DNA from: Mariniflexile jejuense
GTDB lineage: Bacteria > Bacteroidota > Bacteroidia > Flavobacteriales > Flavobacteriaceae
Length of the DNA: 64,000 bases
Reading direction: 5' to 3'
Assembly (NCBI RefSeq): GCF_042675665.1
Contig: NZ_JBHTJI010000001.1
Location: 682,001 to 746,000 of the forward strand
In this document: one piece after another, positions 54,161-62,931 of the stretch
Numbering within the stretch: position 1 is the first letter of the stretch
Layout: every line of letters begins with the position of its first letter
Notes under the pieces: model-generated
The model's input: the letters and a program-made list of their open reading frames with translations, nothing else
Told to the model about the DNA's origin: nothing
Databases searched by the model: none
Position numbers and translations under genes: made by a program

Positions 54161-55723
54161 TTAGTTTGTAAGCTCAATAAATACTGGAGATACTTTTTTA
54201 AGTATTACACTCACACCTTCAGCTTTAGCTTCAATATCAAATATTTGAACGCCTTCACCACGCTTAGCTTTAAGCAATGATGCTTTTGCTCTACTATCTA
54301 ACTTGTTACCATTAACCTCAATAGTAGGTTGTCCTGGAACTTTAAATTTGAAACCTGTAACACGTAATGGTAATTCGAAATCGAAATCTTCAAATTTAGC
54401 ACCTACGGTTGAAATTTCAAGTGCATTTCTTTGCATACTTAAAGAACCATCTTCACCTCTTAAAGTACCTGTTGGTTTAGGTAAATCTTTAATTCTGAAT
54501 GTTGCTCTATCGCTAACAGGTTTTCCATCAGGTAATTTTCCTGTAACGTTAATAGTTACTTCTCTACCTTGTACTCTTGTTGCGTCCATAACATATTTAC
54601 TGCCATTTATTCTGGTTAAACCTTGTGCAGAAGCTGTAACATTGTTATCTGGAATACCAGCAAATGAAATAGTCATTGGGTTTTGAACACCACGATATAC
54701 TACGTTCATTTTATCAGCTGAAATAGTTGCTGAGTTTGGTTTAGCTACGGTTGCGAATGAAGATTTTACAGGAACTTTCGTTTCTTTACCATCTTCTAAG
54801 AAGATTAGGCTACCTTCAATTTTGTGTTCGCCAACACCACCTGTACCAATTTTCAACTTCACTTTACCATCTTCAATTGAATATTGACTAGCAGCTAAAG
54901 CTCTTCCATCTAAAGTTAATTCAACTCTGCTTGGTTTTGTTGAAGCATCTTTACGGCCTAATACTATTTGACCATCAAATTCTTCACCATTAAAATAAGC
55001 CGATTTAGATGTTTCCATCAAGGTTGTATAATTGGTCATAGACAATTGTATTGCCTGTGTACCAGCTAACATAGTTGATAGTACTTCTGCTTGCGTAGTT
55101 TTAATATCTGCTTGTAATTGTGTCATTTTTGTTAATGATGCTACTAAAGGAAATCCTTTATAGTGGTAATCTAACCAGCTTTGTTTGATACCATCTCTAT
55201 TGGTAACATCATCTGTATTAAATTTCTCTTTAACATCATTAATAACGTTTTGCATACCTTTTTCGCCTGCTAAAATTTTAGCAACACCATCTCTGTAAGC
55301 GGCCATTTGTGCTAAAAACTCTTCACCTTCTGGTTTTAATTTAGCGCCTTTGAAGAAGTTTTCGTCAAGGTAATCACCTTTATCCATAACTTCATAATCT
55401 GTTGGGTCGTCTAGTTTTGCAACCATATTACCTTTCAAAGTTTCTAAATAGCTATCAAATTTTGCTGCTAGTGCACCAATTTGATCTGCTTTAGCTTTTA
55501 AAGACACATACTTCTCTGGTTGATCTGCAGCTTTTTGTTCTAAACTTGCCATGAAAGCTGTATTTCTTTCGCCTGTAGCTTGATTAGACTCGGTAAGCTT
55601 TTCGTTCATTAATCCGAATGCTGAAAGCACTTCTTTAGACATATTTAATGCAAGCATTGCTATAAATATTAAATACATCAGATTAATCATTTTCTGTCTG
55701 GGTGATAAATTTCCTCCTGCCAT
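54161..55723 (-). CDS. gldM: Gliding motility / type IX secretion motor protein GldM
   Basis: 520 residues, normal length. N-terminus MAGGNLSPRQKMINLMYLIF with the conserved Arg9, one transmembrane helix (about 12-32), then a long periplasmic part of several beta domains (e.g. VELTLDGRALAASQYSIEDG, SATISADKMNVVYRGVQNP, FELPLRVTGFKFKVPG). With GldL it forms the proton-driven inner-membrane motor that powers gliding and type IX export. 50 bases after gldL. Confidence 0.97.
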   Translation of the reverse strand: MAGGNLSPRQKMINLMYLIFIAMLALNMSKEVLSAFGLMNEKLTESNQATGERNTAFMASLEQKAADQPEKYVSLKAKADQIGALAAKFDSYLETLKGNMVAKLDDPTDYEVMDKGDYLDENFFKGAKLKPEGEEFLAQMAAYRDGVAKILAGEKGMQNVINDVKEKFNTDDVTNRDGIKQSWLDYHYKGFPLVASLTKMTQLQADIKTTQAEVLSTMLAGTQAIQLSMTNYTTLMETSKSAYFNGEEFDGQIVLGRKDASTKPSRVELTLDGRALAASQYSIEDGKVKLKIGTGGVGEHKIEGSLIFLEDGKETKVPVKSSFATVAKPNSATISADKMNVVYRGVQNPMTISFAGIPDNNVTASAQGLTRINGSKYVMDATRVQGREVTINVTGKLPDGKPVSDRATFRIKDLPKPTGTLRGEDGSLSMQRNALEISTVGAKFEDFDFELPLRVTGFKFKVPGQPTIEVNGNKLDSRAKASLLKAKRGEGVQIFDIEAKAEGVSVILKKVSPVFIELTN

Positions 55724-55773
55724 GTCTAATTAGGGTTTTTGGTTAATTATTAAAATTTGGGATTACCTCCTAA

Positions 55774-56412
55774 TTAGTTTTTGTTCATTGCAGATAACAT
55801 ACCACCATATACGCCATTTAATGAAGATAAATTTGAAGCTAATGATTTCATTTGCTCTTTTAATTTTGCTGCATTTTCTACAGACTCTTCATTAATTGAT
55901 GCTTGTTTGCTAGCGCTTTCTAATTGTACTTTGTATAAGCTATTTAAAGATTCCATTTGAGCTGCTGCTAAAGATAATTCTTCACTGTATTTTTTAGAAG
56001 CTTCTATAGAATTTGCACTAGATGACATATTTTTTGCTGCTCCTTCAAAGTTTTTAATACTTTCACCTAAACTAGCCATAAGTTCGCCATCAATTTTAGC
56101 GTCTTTTAATAAATCGTCTAGTTTTTTAGATAATAAACCTTGAGGGTTTTCATTTTTTTCTTTTTTATTAGCTTCTCCTCCTGCTAATTCTGGGTAAACC
56201 AAAGACCAATCTAATTCATTGTCTACTGGTTCGAATGCTGATAGTGCAAAAATAATTGCTTCGGTTACAAGACCTAAGGTTAACATGGCATTACCTGTTA
56301 TTGGTCCAAATTCCATATGAGTAATTTTGAAAAGCGCTCCAATAATTACAATTGCCGCTCCTAATCCGTAAGCCATATTCATGAACTTTTTTTGTGCTTT
56401 TGACTGTGCCAT
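55774..56412 (-). CDS. gldL: Gliding motility / type IX secretion motor protein GldL
   Basis: 212 residues. Two N-terminal transmembrane helices (about 11-31 and 38-60); Glu51 in the second helix (GLVTEAIIFALSAF) corresponds to the proton-pathway glutamate described for GldL. The remaining ~150 residues are a cytoplasmic helical tail. Partner of GldM in the rotary motor. Confidence 0.97.
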   Translation of the reverse strand: MAQSKAQKKFMNMAYGLGAAIVIIGALFKITHMEFGPITGNAMLTLGLVTEAIIFALSAFEPVDNELDWSLVYPELAGGEANKKEKNENPQGLLSKKLDDLLKDAKIDGELMASLGESIKNFEGAAKNMSSSANSIEASKKYSEELSLAAAQMESLNSLYKVQLESASKQASINEESVENAAKLKEQMKSLASNLSSLNGVYGGMLSAMNKN

Positions 56413-56504
56413 AATTTTCGATTTTTAATTTAAGTAAATACTTAAGTAGGTTAATTAATAGGTTAAATTTATTATTGATTTGATTTGATTAATATGTATT
56501 CGTT

Positions 56505-57872
56505 TTATTTTTTCTTTCCAGTTACTTGTGTCCCCATGTAATCTTGAACTGTTCTAAAACCAATATAGCTTCTTGCAGAATCTGCATATTCGTAATCTCT
56601 TGAACTTACTTGTAAAAAATATGCTACATCTTTCCAAGAACCACCACGTACAATTTTACGTTGATTATTCTCATCATTTACGCTTGGATTTATGGTTGAT
56701 GTAAATTCATAAGACGATGGATCGTATGATGCATTTACCCATTCTGCAACGTTACCAGCCATATTATATAAGTTATAATCATTTGGCTCATAAGATTTTG
56801 CTTCAACTGTATACAGTGCTTGGTCTGCAGCATAATCACCTCTTACGGGTTTAAAGTTAGCCATAAAGCAACCTCTGTCACTTTTAGTATATGGTCCACC
56901 CCAAGGATATGTTGCTGCTTGCAAACCGCCTCTGGCTGCATACTCCCATTCTGCTTCCGATGGTAATCTAAATGTATTTACCATTGCCGCACCTTTTCTT
57001 GATTTTTGGTAAGTGTTTTTCTTAATGGTTCTCCACTCGCAAAATGCTTTTGCTTGTTTCCAAGTTACACCTACTACAGGATACTCGCTATATGCATCGT
57101 GCCAAAAATAATCGTTGTGCATTGGCTCATTATAAGAATAAGCAAAATCTCTAATCCATACTGCTGTGTCTGGATACACTTCAACTTCTTCTTTTAATAT
57201 TACGTCACTACGTTTTACACCTCTGTTTCTTGCTGCTTCTTGTATGTCCATATGACTATACTGAAACTTGAATTTTTTAACATCCCAAGTACGTTGCCCA
57301 TTATAAGAATCTTCTAATGGCAAATACATAGTATCCATTACTTCGGTGTAGTATTCATCTGGATATTTAGACGTATCAAAAATTAATTCAATTTTTCGAT
57401 TAATTTTTCTTCCTTCATAACCTGTTGGACCTAAACCTGTATAGTTTTCAAACATATACTTTTCGTAAACAGACATATTAGCTGTATCTGCATCTTTAAA
57501 TGCATATTCACCAATACCTCCATCACCTGGTACTTTTCCAACTTCATCAGCTAAAACAGCTAATTTGTATCTTACGATAGAATCTCTAACCCAATTAACA
57601 AATTCACGGTACTCGCTATTTGTAATTTCTGTTGCATCCATGTAAAAAGCTCTAACAGTTGCGGTTTTAGCTGGTGCATCTTGAATGCCTGCTAAATCGT
57701 CGTCTGCTTTACCCATTATAAATGCACCACCTGGAATAAGTTCCATTCCATAAGGTTTTTCTGGGTGCCATTTTTTCCCTTTTACACCAACTAGTTCACC
57801 CTTATCATTTGAGCCACAACTAATAAGTAATGTTAATACTGCGGTTAATATTATAAACTTCTTCATATCCAT
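56505..57872 (-). CDS. gldK: Gliding motility / type IX secretion lipoprotein GldK
   Basis: 455 residues. Lipobox LLISC (Cys19) and a formylglycine-generating-enzyme-like fold: AFIMGKADDD, MDATEITNSEYREFVNW, YPVVGVTWKQAKAFCEWR, RLPSEAEWEYAARGG, NMAGNVAEWVNASYD and IVRGGSWKD. It is the outer-membrane component of the GldK-GldN ring. Start MDM: the second Met (57866) is also possible. It leads the operon; a 92-base gap separates it from gldL. Confidence 0.97.
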   Translation of the reverse strand: MDMKKFIILTAVLTLLISCGSNDKGELVGVKGKKWHPEKPYGMELIPGGAFIMGKADDDLAGIQDAPAKTATVRAFYMDATEITNSEYREFVNWVRDSIVRYKLAVLADEVGKVPGDGGIGEYAFKDADTANMSVYEKYMFENYTGLGPTGYEGRKINRKIELIFDTSKYPDEYYTEVMDTMYLPLEDSYNGQRTWDVKKFKFQYSHMDIQEAARNRGVKRSDVILKEEVEVYPDTAVWIRDFAYSYNEPMHNDYFWHDAYSEYPVVGVTWKQAKAFCEWRTIKKNTYQKSRKGAAMVNTFRLPSEAEWEYAARGGLQAATYPWGGPYTKSDRGCFMANFKPVRGDYAADQALYTVEAKSYEPNDYNLYNMAGNVAEWVNASYDPSSYEFTSTINPSVNDENNQRKIVRGGSWKDVAYFLQVSSRDYEYADSARSYIGFRTVQDYMGTQVTGKKK

Positions 57873-57915
57873 AGAAAACTCGAGGTTAATTTTATAAGCT
57901 TCATTTTTGAGAGCG

Positions 57916-57946
57916 TAAACATATTTATATATTTTTTAAAAAACAA
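57916..57946 (-). promoter_or_regulatory. Candidate gldK promoter
   Basis: On the reverse strand: TTG (57946-57944), 20-base spacer, TATGTTTA (57923-57916), one mismatch from TAnnTTTG. It lies 44 bases before the gldK ATG. Confidence 0.35.
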
Positions 57947-57954
57947 CTTTTTAA

Positions 57955-58003
57955 TTAAAAAAATTACATTTCATCGTAAAAAAATAACGTTTTACCGATG
58001 AAA
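57955..58003 (-). terminator. Probable terminator between the arginase-fold gene and gldK
   Basis: Inverted repeat tttcatcg-taaaa (57969-57981) / ttttaccgatgaaa (57990-58003) with a single-base bulge; a T-rich tract follows on the reverse strand. It lies 25 bases beyond the stop at 58028, so gldK is probably transcribed separately. Confidence 0.55.
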
Positions 58004-58027
58004 AGAGCATTTAGGCAGTTTGTAATG

Positions 58028-59194
58028 TTAAATACAGTTCTTTTGAAATGCTTTATACCAACGTTCTGGTACTATATTATTACATGCATCTAGATAATCT
58101 TGGTGCATGCAAGGTAATAACGTATGCCTCTTTAATTTATTATTAATTTCTGTTAAAAAAGGTATTTCTATCCACCATCTTCCTGTTTTATTACTTTTAT
58201 AAAAGACTAATTCTTGATCTTCAACTAGTGTTATAAACTTTTGATAGTTAGCATCGTTTGTAAAATTATCATCTTTTACTCTATAATTTACGCCTTCAAT
58301 AAAATACCATAGCATTTGAGAGATTAACATAGACGTCATATCATCATCTTTTGATGGTTTATATTCATAAATACCAAAAGAACTTACTTTATTACTAATA
58401 CCGGCATAACGTGCTATTGCGCAAATTTCTTTTCCATTTAATCCGTTAGGCGACAATTTTTGATTTAAACTTACTTCAGATCCTTTTAAAGAACTTAAAT
58501 CGATACTTACAATATTGGCATCACGCATTACAGGTTCTACAATTGTAATGTCTTTTGAAATTTCACCTAAACGATATGACTCGAAGTACAAACTATCCAT
58601 CAAATCTTTTTCTTCTTGCGAATTAAAATAGGTTTGATACCCAACGGTTGCGTAATTAAATAGATTATAAGGCTGGTCTAAAATTATTTTACCTACAAAA
58701 CTATCGTTTTTTATTGGTTTTGTTGAATCGCCTAAATCGAACTTACAATCTACATTTACAATATTAACCATAGGCATAATGGTATCATAAGCCCTGTAAT
58801 TTGGATAGGTTAAATCTTGTGTACCTCCTATTATAATAGGTATAATGCTTTTTTTAATTAAAATAGCAATTGTTGTTTTTAGGGCAAAATAGGTATCTTC
58901 AACACTTTCGCCTTTATTAATGTCTCCTATATCTGCGATATTAGTATTCCAGCTTCCAGGAAAAAGGCTATAAAACGTTTTTCTTATTTCGTTTAATTGA
59001 AATTCTTCACCTATATAATTGATGTCGTTTCTATTTTCTAGAACGCCTATAATTGCTATTTGAACACCTTCTAAATCTGGAACGCCTTTTTTTGAAGAGT
59101 GAATTTTTATTTTTCGCCCTAATGCTTGCATAGAAAGTAGCTCGTTATGAGCCAAAACTGCATCTGAAACAGGAGAGAGAAAATTAAAATTCAT
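58028..59194 (-). CDS. Arginase/formimidoylglutamase-fold protein, probably inactive
   Basis: 388 residues with the ureohydrolase fold order: an N-terminal segment, VQIAIIGVLENRNDIN, the position of motif 1 (IIGGTQDLTYP), motif 2 (NVDCKFDLGD), and motif 3 (IVSIDLSSLKGSE). Active members have GGDH, DAHxD and SxDxDxxDP; here the His of motif 1 is Gln, the His of motif 2 is Lys, and the second Asp of motif 3 is Ser. At least three of six manganese ligands are therefore missing, so catalysis is unlikely. It lies directly upstream of gldK, a position often seen in flavobacteria, which suggests a structural or regulatory role. Confidence 0.82.
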   Translation of the reverse strand: MNFNFLSPVSDAVLAHNELLSMQALGRKIKIHSSKKGVPDLEGVQIAIIGVLENRNDINYIGEEFQLNEIRKTFYSLFPGSWNTNIADIGDINKGESVEDTYFALKTTIAILIKKSIIPIIIGGTQDLTYPNYRAYDTIMPMVNIVNVDCKFDLGDSTKPIKNDSFVGKIILDQPYNLFNYATVGYQTYFNSQEEKDLMDSLYFESYRLGEISKDITIVEPVMRDANIVSIDLSSLKGSEVSLNQKLSPNGLNGKEICAIARYAGISNKVSSFGIYEYKPSKDDDMTSMLISQMLWYFIEGVNYRVKDDNFTNDANYQKFITLVEDQELVFYKSNKTGRWWIEIPFLTEINNKLKRHTLLPCMHQDYLDACNNIVPERWYKAFQKNCI

Positions 59195-59364
59195 GTATTG
59201 AAATCTGGTTTTTCTTTTTTATTAATTTTTATTGAGGGTATTCACAAATATCAAAAGAATAAATGACTTTTTACCTGCGGTTAACATAAAAATAATCTGC
59301 AAAAATTAATAATTACTTAATTTCATGTGCAGATATTTGGCTTTTATATAAGCGAACTTAAAAA

Positions 59365-61854
59365 TTATTTTTTCTTGGTGGTTGTTTTTTTCTTGGTTGC
59401 TTTCTTTTTTGGAGCTTTAGCTTCTATTAAAGCTTTTGCTTCATCAAGTGTCATTTTTGAAACATCAACCGATTTATCCAACTCTACTTTTATTTTTCCT
59501 TTAAGGACATTGTGTCTTCCCCAACGAGCCTTTTCAACACGAATGCCTTCTGTTTCCCAATTATGGATAACTTTATCAATGTCTTTTTGAATTTTTGTTT
59601 CTATTAATTCAACAATATCATTGTCTGATAAATTATCCCAATCATACTTACTATTCACGTTTATAAACATGTTGTTCCACTTTATAAATGGCCCAAAACG
59701 CCCTTTTCCTTTTTGTACTGGTAATTTTTTATAGGTATATATTGGCGCATCTGCTTCTTGTTTTTCTTTTATTAAAACAATAGCATCATCAAGTTCTACA
59801 CTTAATGGATCTACACCTTTGGGAAGTGACACAAATGCATCTCCAAACTTAACGTAAGGTCCAAAACGCCCATTATTCACTTCAACTTCTTCACCTTTAT
59901 AAGTGCCTAAATTTTTAGGAAGCTGAAATAAATCCATTGCCTCTTCATAGGTAATAGTGGTTAGTTGTTGGTCTGGACTTAAACTTGCAAATTGTGGTTT
60001 CTCATCATCATCAGGCGAGCCAATTTGTACTATTGGTCCAAATTTACCCAAACGCACAAGTACTTGTTTACCTGTTACTGGATCGGTTCCTAAAATACGT
60101 TCGCCAGATTCTCTATCGGCATTCTCTTGAACATCTTCTACTTGTGGATGAAAATCTTTATAAAACGCTTTCATCACTTTAGTCCAATCTTCTTTTCCTT
60201 CAGCTATATTATCGAAGTCTTCTTCAACTTTAGCTGTGAAGTTATAATCTAAAATATGTTCAAAATGATTCACCAAAAAGTCTGTAACAATCATACCTAT
60301 ATCAGTAGGCACTAACTTTCCTTTGTCTGAACCTACTTTTTCTGTAAGTAACTTATCTTTTACTACACCTTTTTTTAAGGTAAGTTGTGTGTAATTACGT
60401 TCTACACCTTCAACAGCACCTTTTTCAACATAATTTCTTTGTTGAATGGTTGAAATAGTTGGCGCATAAGTTGACGGACGACCAATACCTAACTCCTCTA
60501 ATTGCTTCACCAATGATGCTTCGGTATATCTGTATGGTGCTCTGGTATAACGCTCGGTAGCTGTAATGTAATTATTAAGTAATACTTCGTTGGTTTTCAT
60601 AGCAGGTAGCATGCCTTCTTGCTCAACATCTTCATCATCTGTACTTTCTAAATACACTTTTAAAAAACCATCAAACGTAATAACTTCACCGTTTGCTGTA
60701 AAAGTTTCATTGTGTGTTGAAGCACTAATTTTAACGTTTGTACGCTCTAATTCTGCTTCGCTCATTTGCGATGCTATGGCACGTTTCCAAATTAAATCGT
60801 ATAAACGCGCTTGATCTCTATCAATATCTACAGAATGTGTAGCAAAATCTGTAGGACGTATTGCCTCATGCGCTTCTTGTGCGCCTTTGGCTTTACTTGT
60901 GTAATTTCTTGGTTTGCTATATTTAGAACCATAAGCACTTTCAATTTCTGCTTGTGCACCTTTTCTAGCTTCGTCAGATAAATTCACACTATCTGTTCTC
61001 ATATATGTAATCAAACCTGCTTCATAAAGGCGTTGTGCCATTGTCATGGTTTTACTTACTGAAAAATATAGTTTGCGTGATGCTTCTTGTTGTAATGTAG
61101 ATGTAGTAAATGGTGCAGCAGGCGATTTTTTAGCTGGTTTTTTCTCTAAATCTGAAACTTTAAAAGTAGCCGACGCATTTTTTTCTAAGAATTTTTGCGC
61201 TTCTTCTTTAGTTGAAAAGGTTTTTGGCAACTTTGCTTTGAAGGTTTGCCCGTCTTCATTTGAAAATTCTGCATCTATTCTATAAGAAGCTTCTGCAGTA
61301 AACTCTTGTATTTCGCGTTCGCGCTCAACAATTAAACGCACAGAAACCGATTGTACACGACCTGCCGATAAACCACCTTTTACTTTTCGCCATAAAACCG
61401 GCGATAATTCATAACCTACAATTCTATCTAATACACGACGTGCTTGTTGTGCATCTACCAAATCATAATCAATACCTCGTGGGTTTTCAATGGCTTTTTG
61501 AATGGCCGTTTTTGTAATTTCATGAAAAACAATACGTTTCGTTTTGTTTTTATCCAATTTTAAAGTTTCAGCTAAATGCCATGCTATGGCTTCACCTTCA
61601 CGATCCTCATCACTTGCTAACCAAACCATATCGGCACCTTTAGCTAAGTCTTTTAGTTTTTTTACAACCGCCTTTTTATCTTTTGAAACTTCATATTTTG
61701 GTTTAAAATCACCTTCAACATTTACTCCTAATTCCTTTGAAGGAAGATCGGCAATATGCCCAAAGCTAGATTCTACTTTAAAATCTTTCCCTAAAAATTT
61801 TTCGATAGTTTTTGCCTTAGCAGGTGACTCTACAATTACTAAATTCTTCGCCAT
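59365..61854 (-). CDS. topA: DNA topoisomerase I
   Basis: 829 residues. TOPRIM domain at the N-terminus (LVIVESPAKAKTIEKFLG... LASDEDREGEAIAWHL), catalytic Tyr in the YEAGLITYMRTDSVNLS segment, strand-passage core, then C-terminal repeats (RLGKFGPIVQIG, NNGRFGPYVKFG, GKGRFGPFIKWNN) in place of classical four-Cys zinc ribbons, and a Lys-rich tail. It relaxes negative supercoils. Length fits Bacteroidota TopA. Confidence 0.97.
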   Translation of the reverse strand: MAKNLVIVESPAKAKTIEKFLGKDFKVESSFGHIADLPSKELGVNVEGDFKPKYEVSKDKKAVVKKLKDLAKGADMVWLASDEDREGEAIAWHLAETLKLDKNKTKRIVFHEITKTAIQKAIENPRGIDYDLVDAQQARRVLDRIVGYELSPVLWRKVKGGLSAGRVQSVSVRLIVEREREIQEFTAEASYRIDAEFSNEDGQTFKAKLPKTFSTKEEAQKFLEKNASATFKVSDLEKKPAKKSPAAPFTTSTLQQEASRKLYFSVSKTMTMAQRLYEAGLITYMRTDSVNLSDEARKGAQAEIESAYGSKYSKPRNYTSKAKGAQEAHEAIRPTDFATHSVDIDRDQARLYDLIWKRAIASQMSEAELERTNVKISASTHNETFTANGEVITFDGFLKVYLESTDDEDVEQEGMLPAMKTNEVLLNNYITATERYTRAPYRYTEASLVKQLEELGIGRPSTYAPTISTIQQRNYVEKGAVEGVERNYTQLTLKKGVVKDKLLTEKVGSDKGKLVPTDIGMIVTDFLVNHFEHILDYNFTAKVEEDFDNIAEGKEDWTKVMKAFYKDFHPQVEDVQENADRESGERILGTDPVTGKQVLVRLGKFGPIVQIGSPDDDEKPQFASLSPDQQLTTITYEEAMDLFQLPKNLGTYKGEEVEVNNGRFGPYVKFGDAFVSLPKGVDPLSVELDDAIVLIKEKQEADAPIYTYKKLPVQKGKGRFGPFIKWNNMFINVNSKYDWDNLSDNDIVELIETKIQKDIDKVIHNWETEGIRVEKARWGRHNVLKGKIKVELDKSVDVSKMTLDEAKALIEAKAPKKKATKKKTTTKKK

Positions 61855-61936
61855 ATTTGGATTTTTGAAGGTACAAATGTATATGAAAAAAAGTTTATCT
61901 GCCTAATTTTAGGGATTATCTGTATTCTATTTAAAT

Positions 61937-61975
61937 AAAAAAGCCTGTTTTTCAATTCTGAAAAACAGGCTTTTT
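61937..61975 (-). terminator. Terminator after the membrane-protein gene
   Basis: 17-bp perfect stem (aaaaagcctgtttttca 61938-61954 / tgaaaaacaggcttttt 61959-61975) with loop attc, followed by T on both strands. It lies 16 bases beyond the stop codon at 61991. Confidence 0.92.
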
Positions 61976-61990
61976 AAAGAATTTCATATT

Positions 61991-62779
61991 TTACTCGTAA
62001 GACATGCCATAGCTTTCTTTACTTTCATTGTTGTCTGATTCTTTATTAAAACCAACCGAATCTTTATATATAAAGTATGCTGGTAAATACGAAAATGAAG
62101 ATGTAACATAAATACCAACACAACACATTAGTAAACCAACTATACCAGCCAAAAAGCCAGAAACAATTATTAATCCAAAGGTTAATAACCATTTTTTATT
62201 TCCTAATCTAAACCCTGCTTTTATAATTTCAGACGTTGATAAATCTGGATTAAACGCAAATATTACATTCATTAATGCAACAGGAACCATAACGTAAAAA
62301 ACAGGAAGCACACATAATAAGGTAGCAGCTATTGTAATTCCAAAAGTGGCTAAAGATAATTTGATAACTTTACCTAAATATGGTTTCTTTAAATAGTAGA
62401 AATAATCATCAGCACCCATTTCTTCTAAATCTTTCAACTTACAAATTCTATAAAAAGAGGCTTTCATACCAAACCCAACAACCATAGCTATAAATGAAAC
62501 TAAAAATATAAAAATAAAAAAAGGAACCATTAGTAACGGCGTAAAATCCTGCATGTTTTCCATGCTTTGTAATGACTCAAAATCAATTAACCCCATTCCT
62601 AACATTGACAAATACATAATTACATAAAATGGCACCATCAAAAGCATGGTTAACAGCAACATCACCAAACCTTGCACCCACACTTTTTTAAATAATTCTA
62701 CTGATTGACTAAAAATAGTTCCAAAATCTAAAGCTTTGGCATTGTCTATTTTATTTAATAAACTAGTTATTGTATTCAT
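61991..62779 (-). CDS. Uncharacterised multi-pass membrane protein
   Basis: 262 residues, not recognised by function. About six hydrophobic segments (roughly 33-58, 75-105, 135-165, 170-185, 195-225), an amphipathic N-terminus (LLNKIDNAKALDFGTIFSQSVELFKKVW), and a hydrophilic C-terminal tail (NKESDNNESKESYG). The layout resembles membrane domains of the glycerophosphodiesterase-type or DUF975-like families, but the resemblance is too loose to assign. Similar proteins occur near topA and miaB in other flavobacteria. Confidence 0.72.
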   Translation of the reverse strand: MNTITSLLNKIDNAKALDFGTIFSQSVELFKKVWVQGLVMLLLTMLLMVPFYVIMYLSMLGMGLIDFESLQSMENMQDFTPLLMVPFFIFIFLVSFIAMVVGFGMKASFYRICKLKDLEEMGADDYFYYLKKPYLGKVIKLSLATFGITIAATLLCVLPVFYVMVPVALMNVIFAFNPDLSTSEIIKAGFRLGNKKWLLTFGLIIVSGFLAGIVGLLMCCVGIYVTSSFSYLPAYFIYKDSVGFNKESDNNESKESYGMSYE

Positions 62780-62855
62780 ATTTTAGGTATTAGGTTTGTT
62801 TGACTCCAAAGTAAATACTTTCCTATTTATTTTCAAAATTTAATAAATTTTTAAA

Positions 62856-62872
62856 TATGACACTTTGTCATA
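62856..62872. promoter_or_regulatory. 17-bp palindrome at the miaB promoter
   Basis: TATGACA-CTT-TGTCATA, a perfect 7-bp inverted repeat around a 3-base centre. It covers the TTG (62865-62867) of the predicted miaB promoter, a typical position for a repressor operator. Confidence 0.5.
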
Positions 62873-62896
62873 AACCATAAATTAGTTATATCTTTG
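62865..62896 (+). promoter_or_regulatory. Predicted miaB promoter
   Basis: TTG (62865-62867), 21-base spacer, TATCTTTG (62889-62896), a full match to TTG-N(17-23)-TAnnTTTG. The miaB ATG is 36 bases downstream of the -7 element. Confidence 0.7.
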
Positions 62897-62931
62897 CATG
62901 CTTATTGAAAGATGTGAGTTTCTATCAGACT

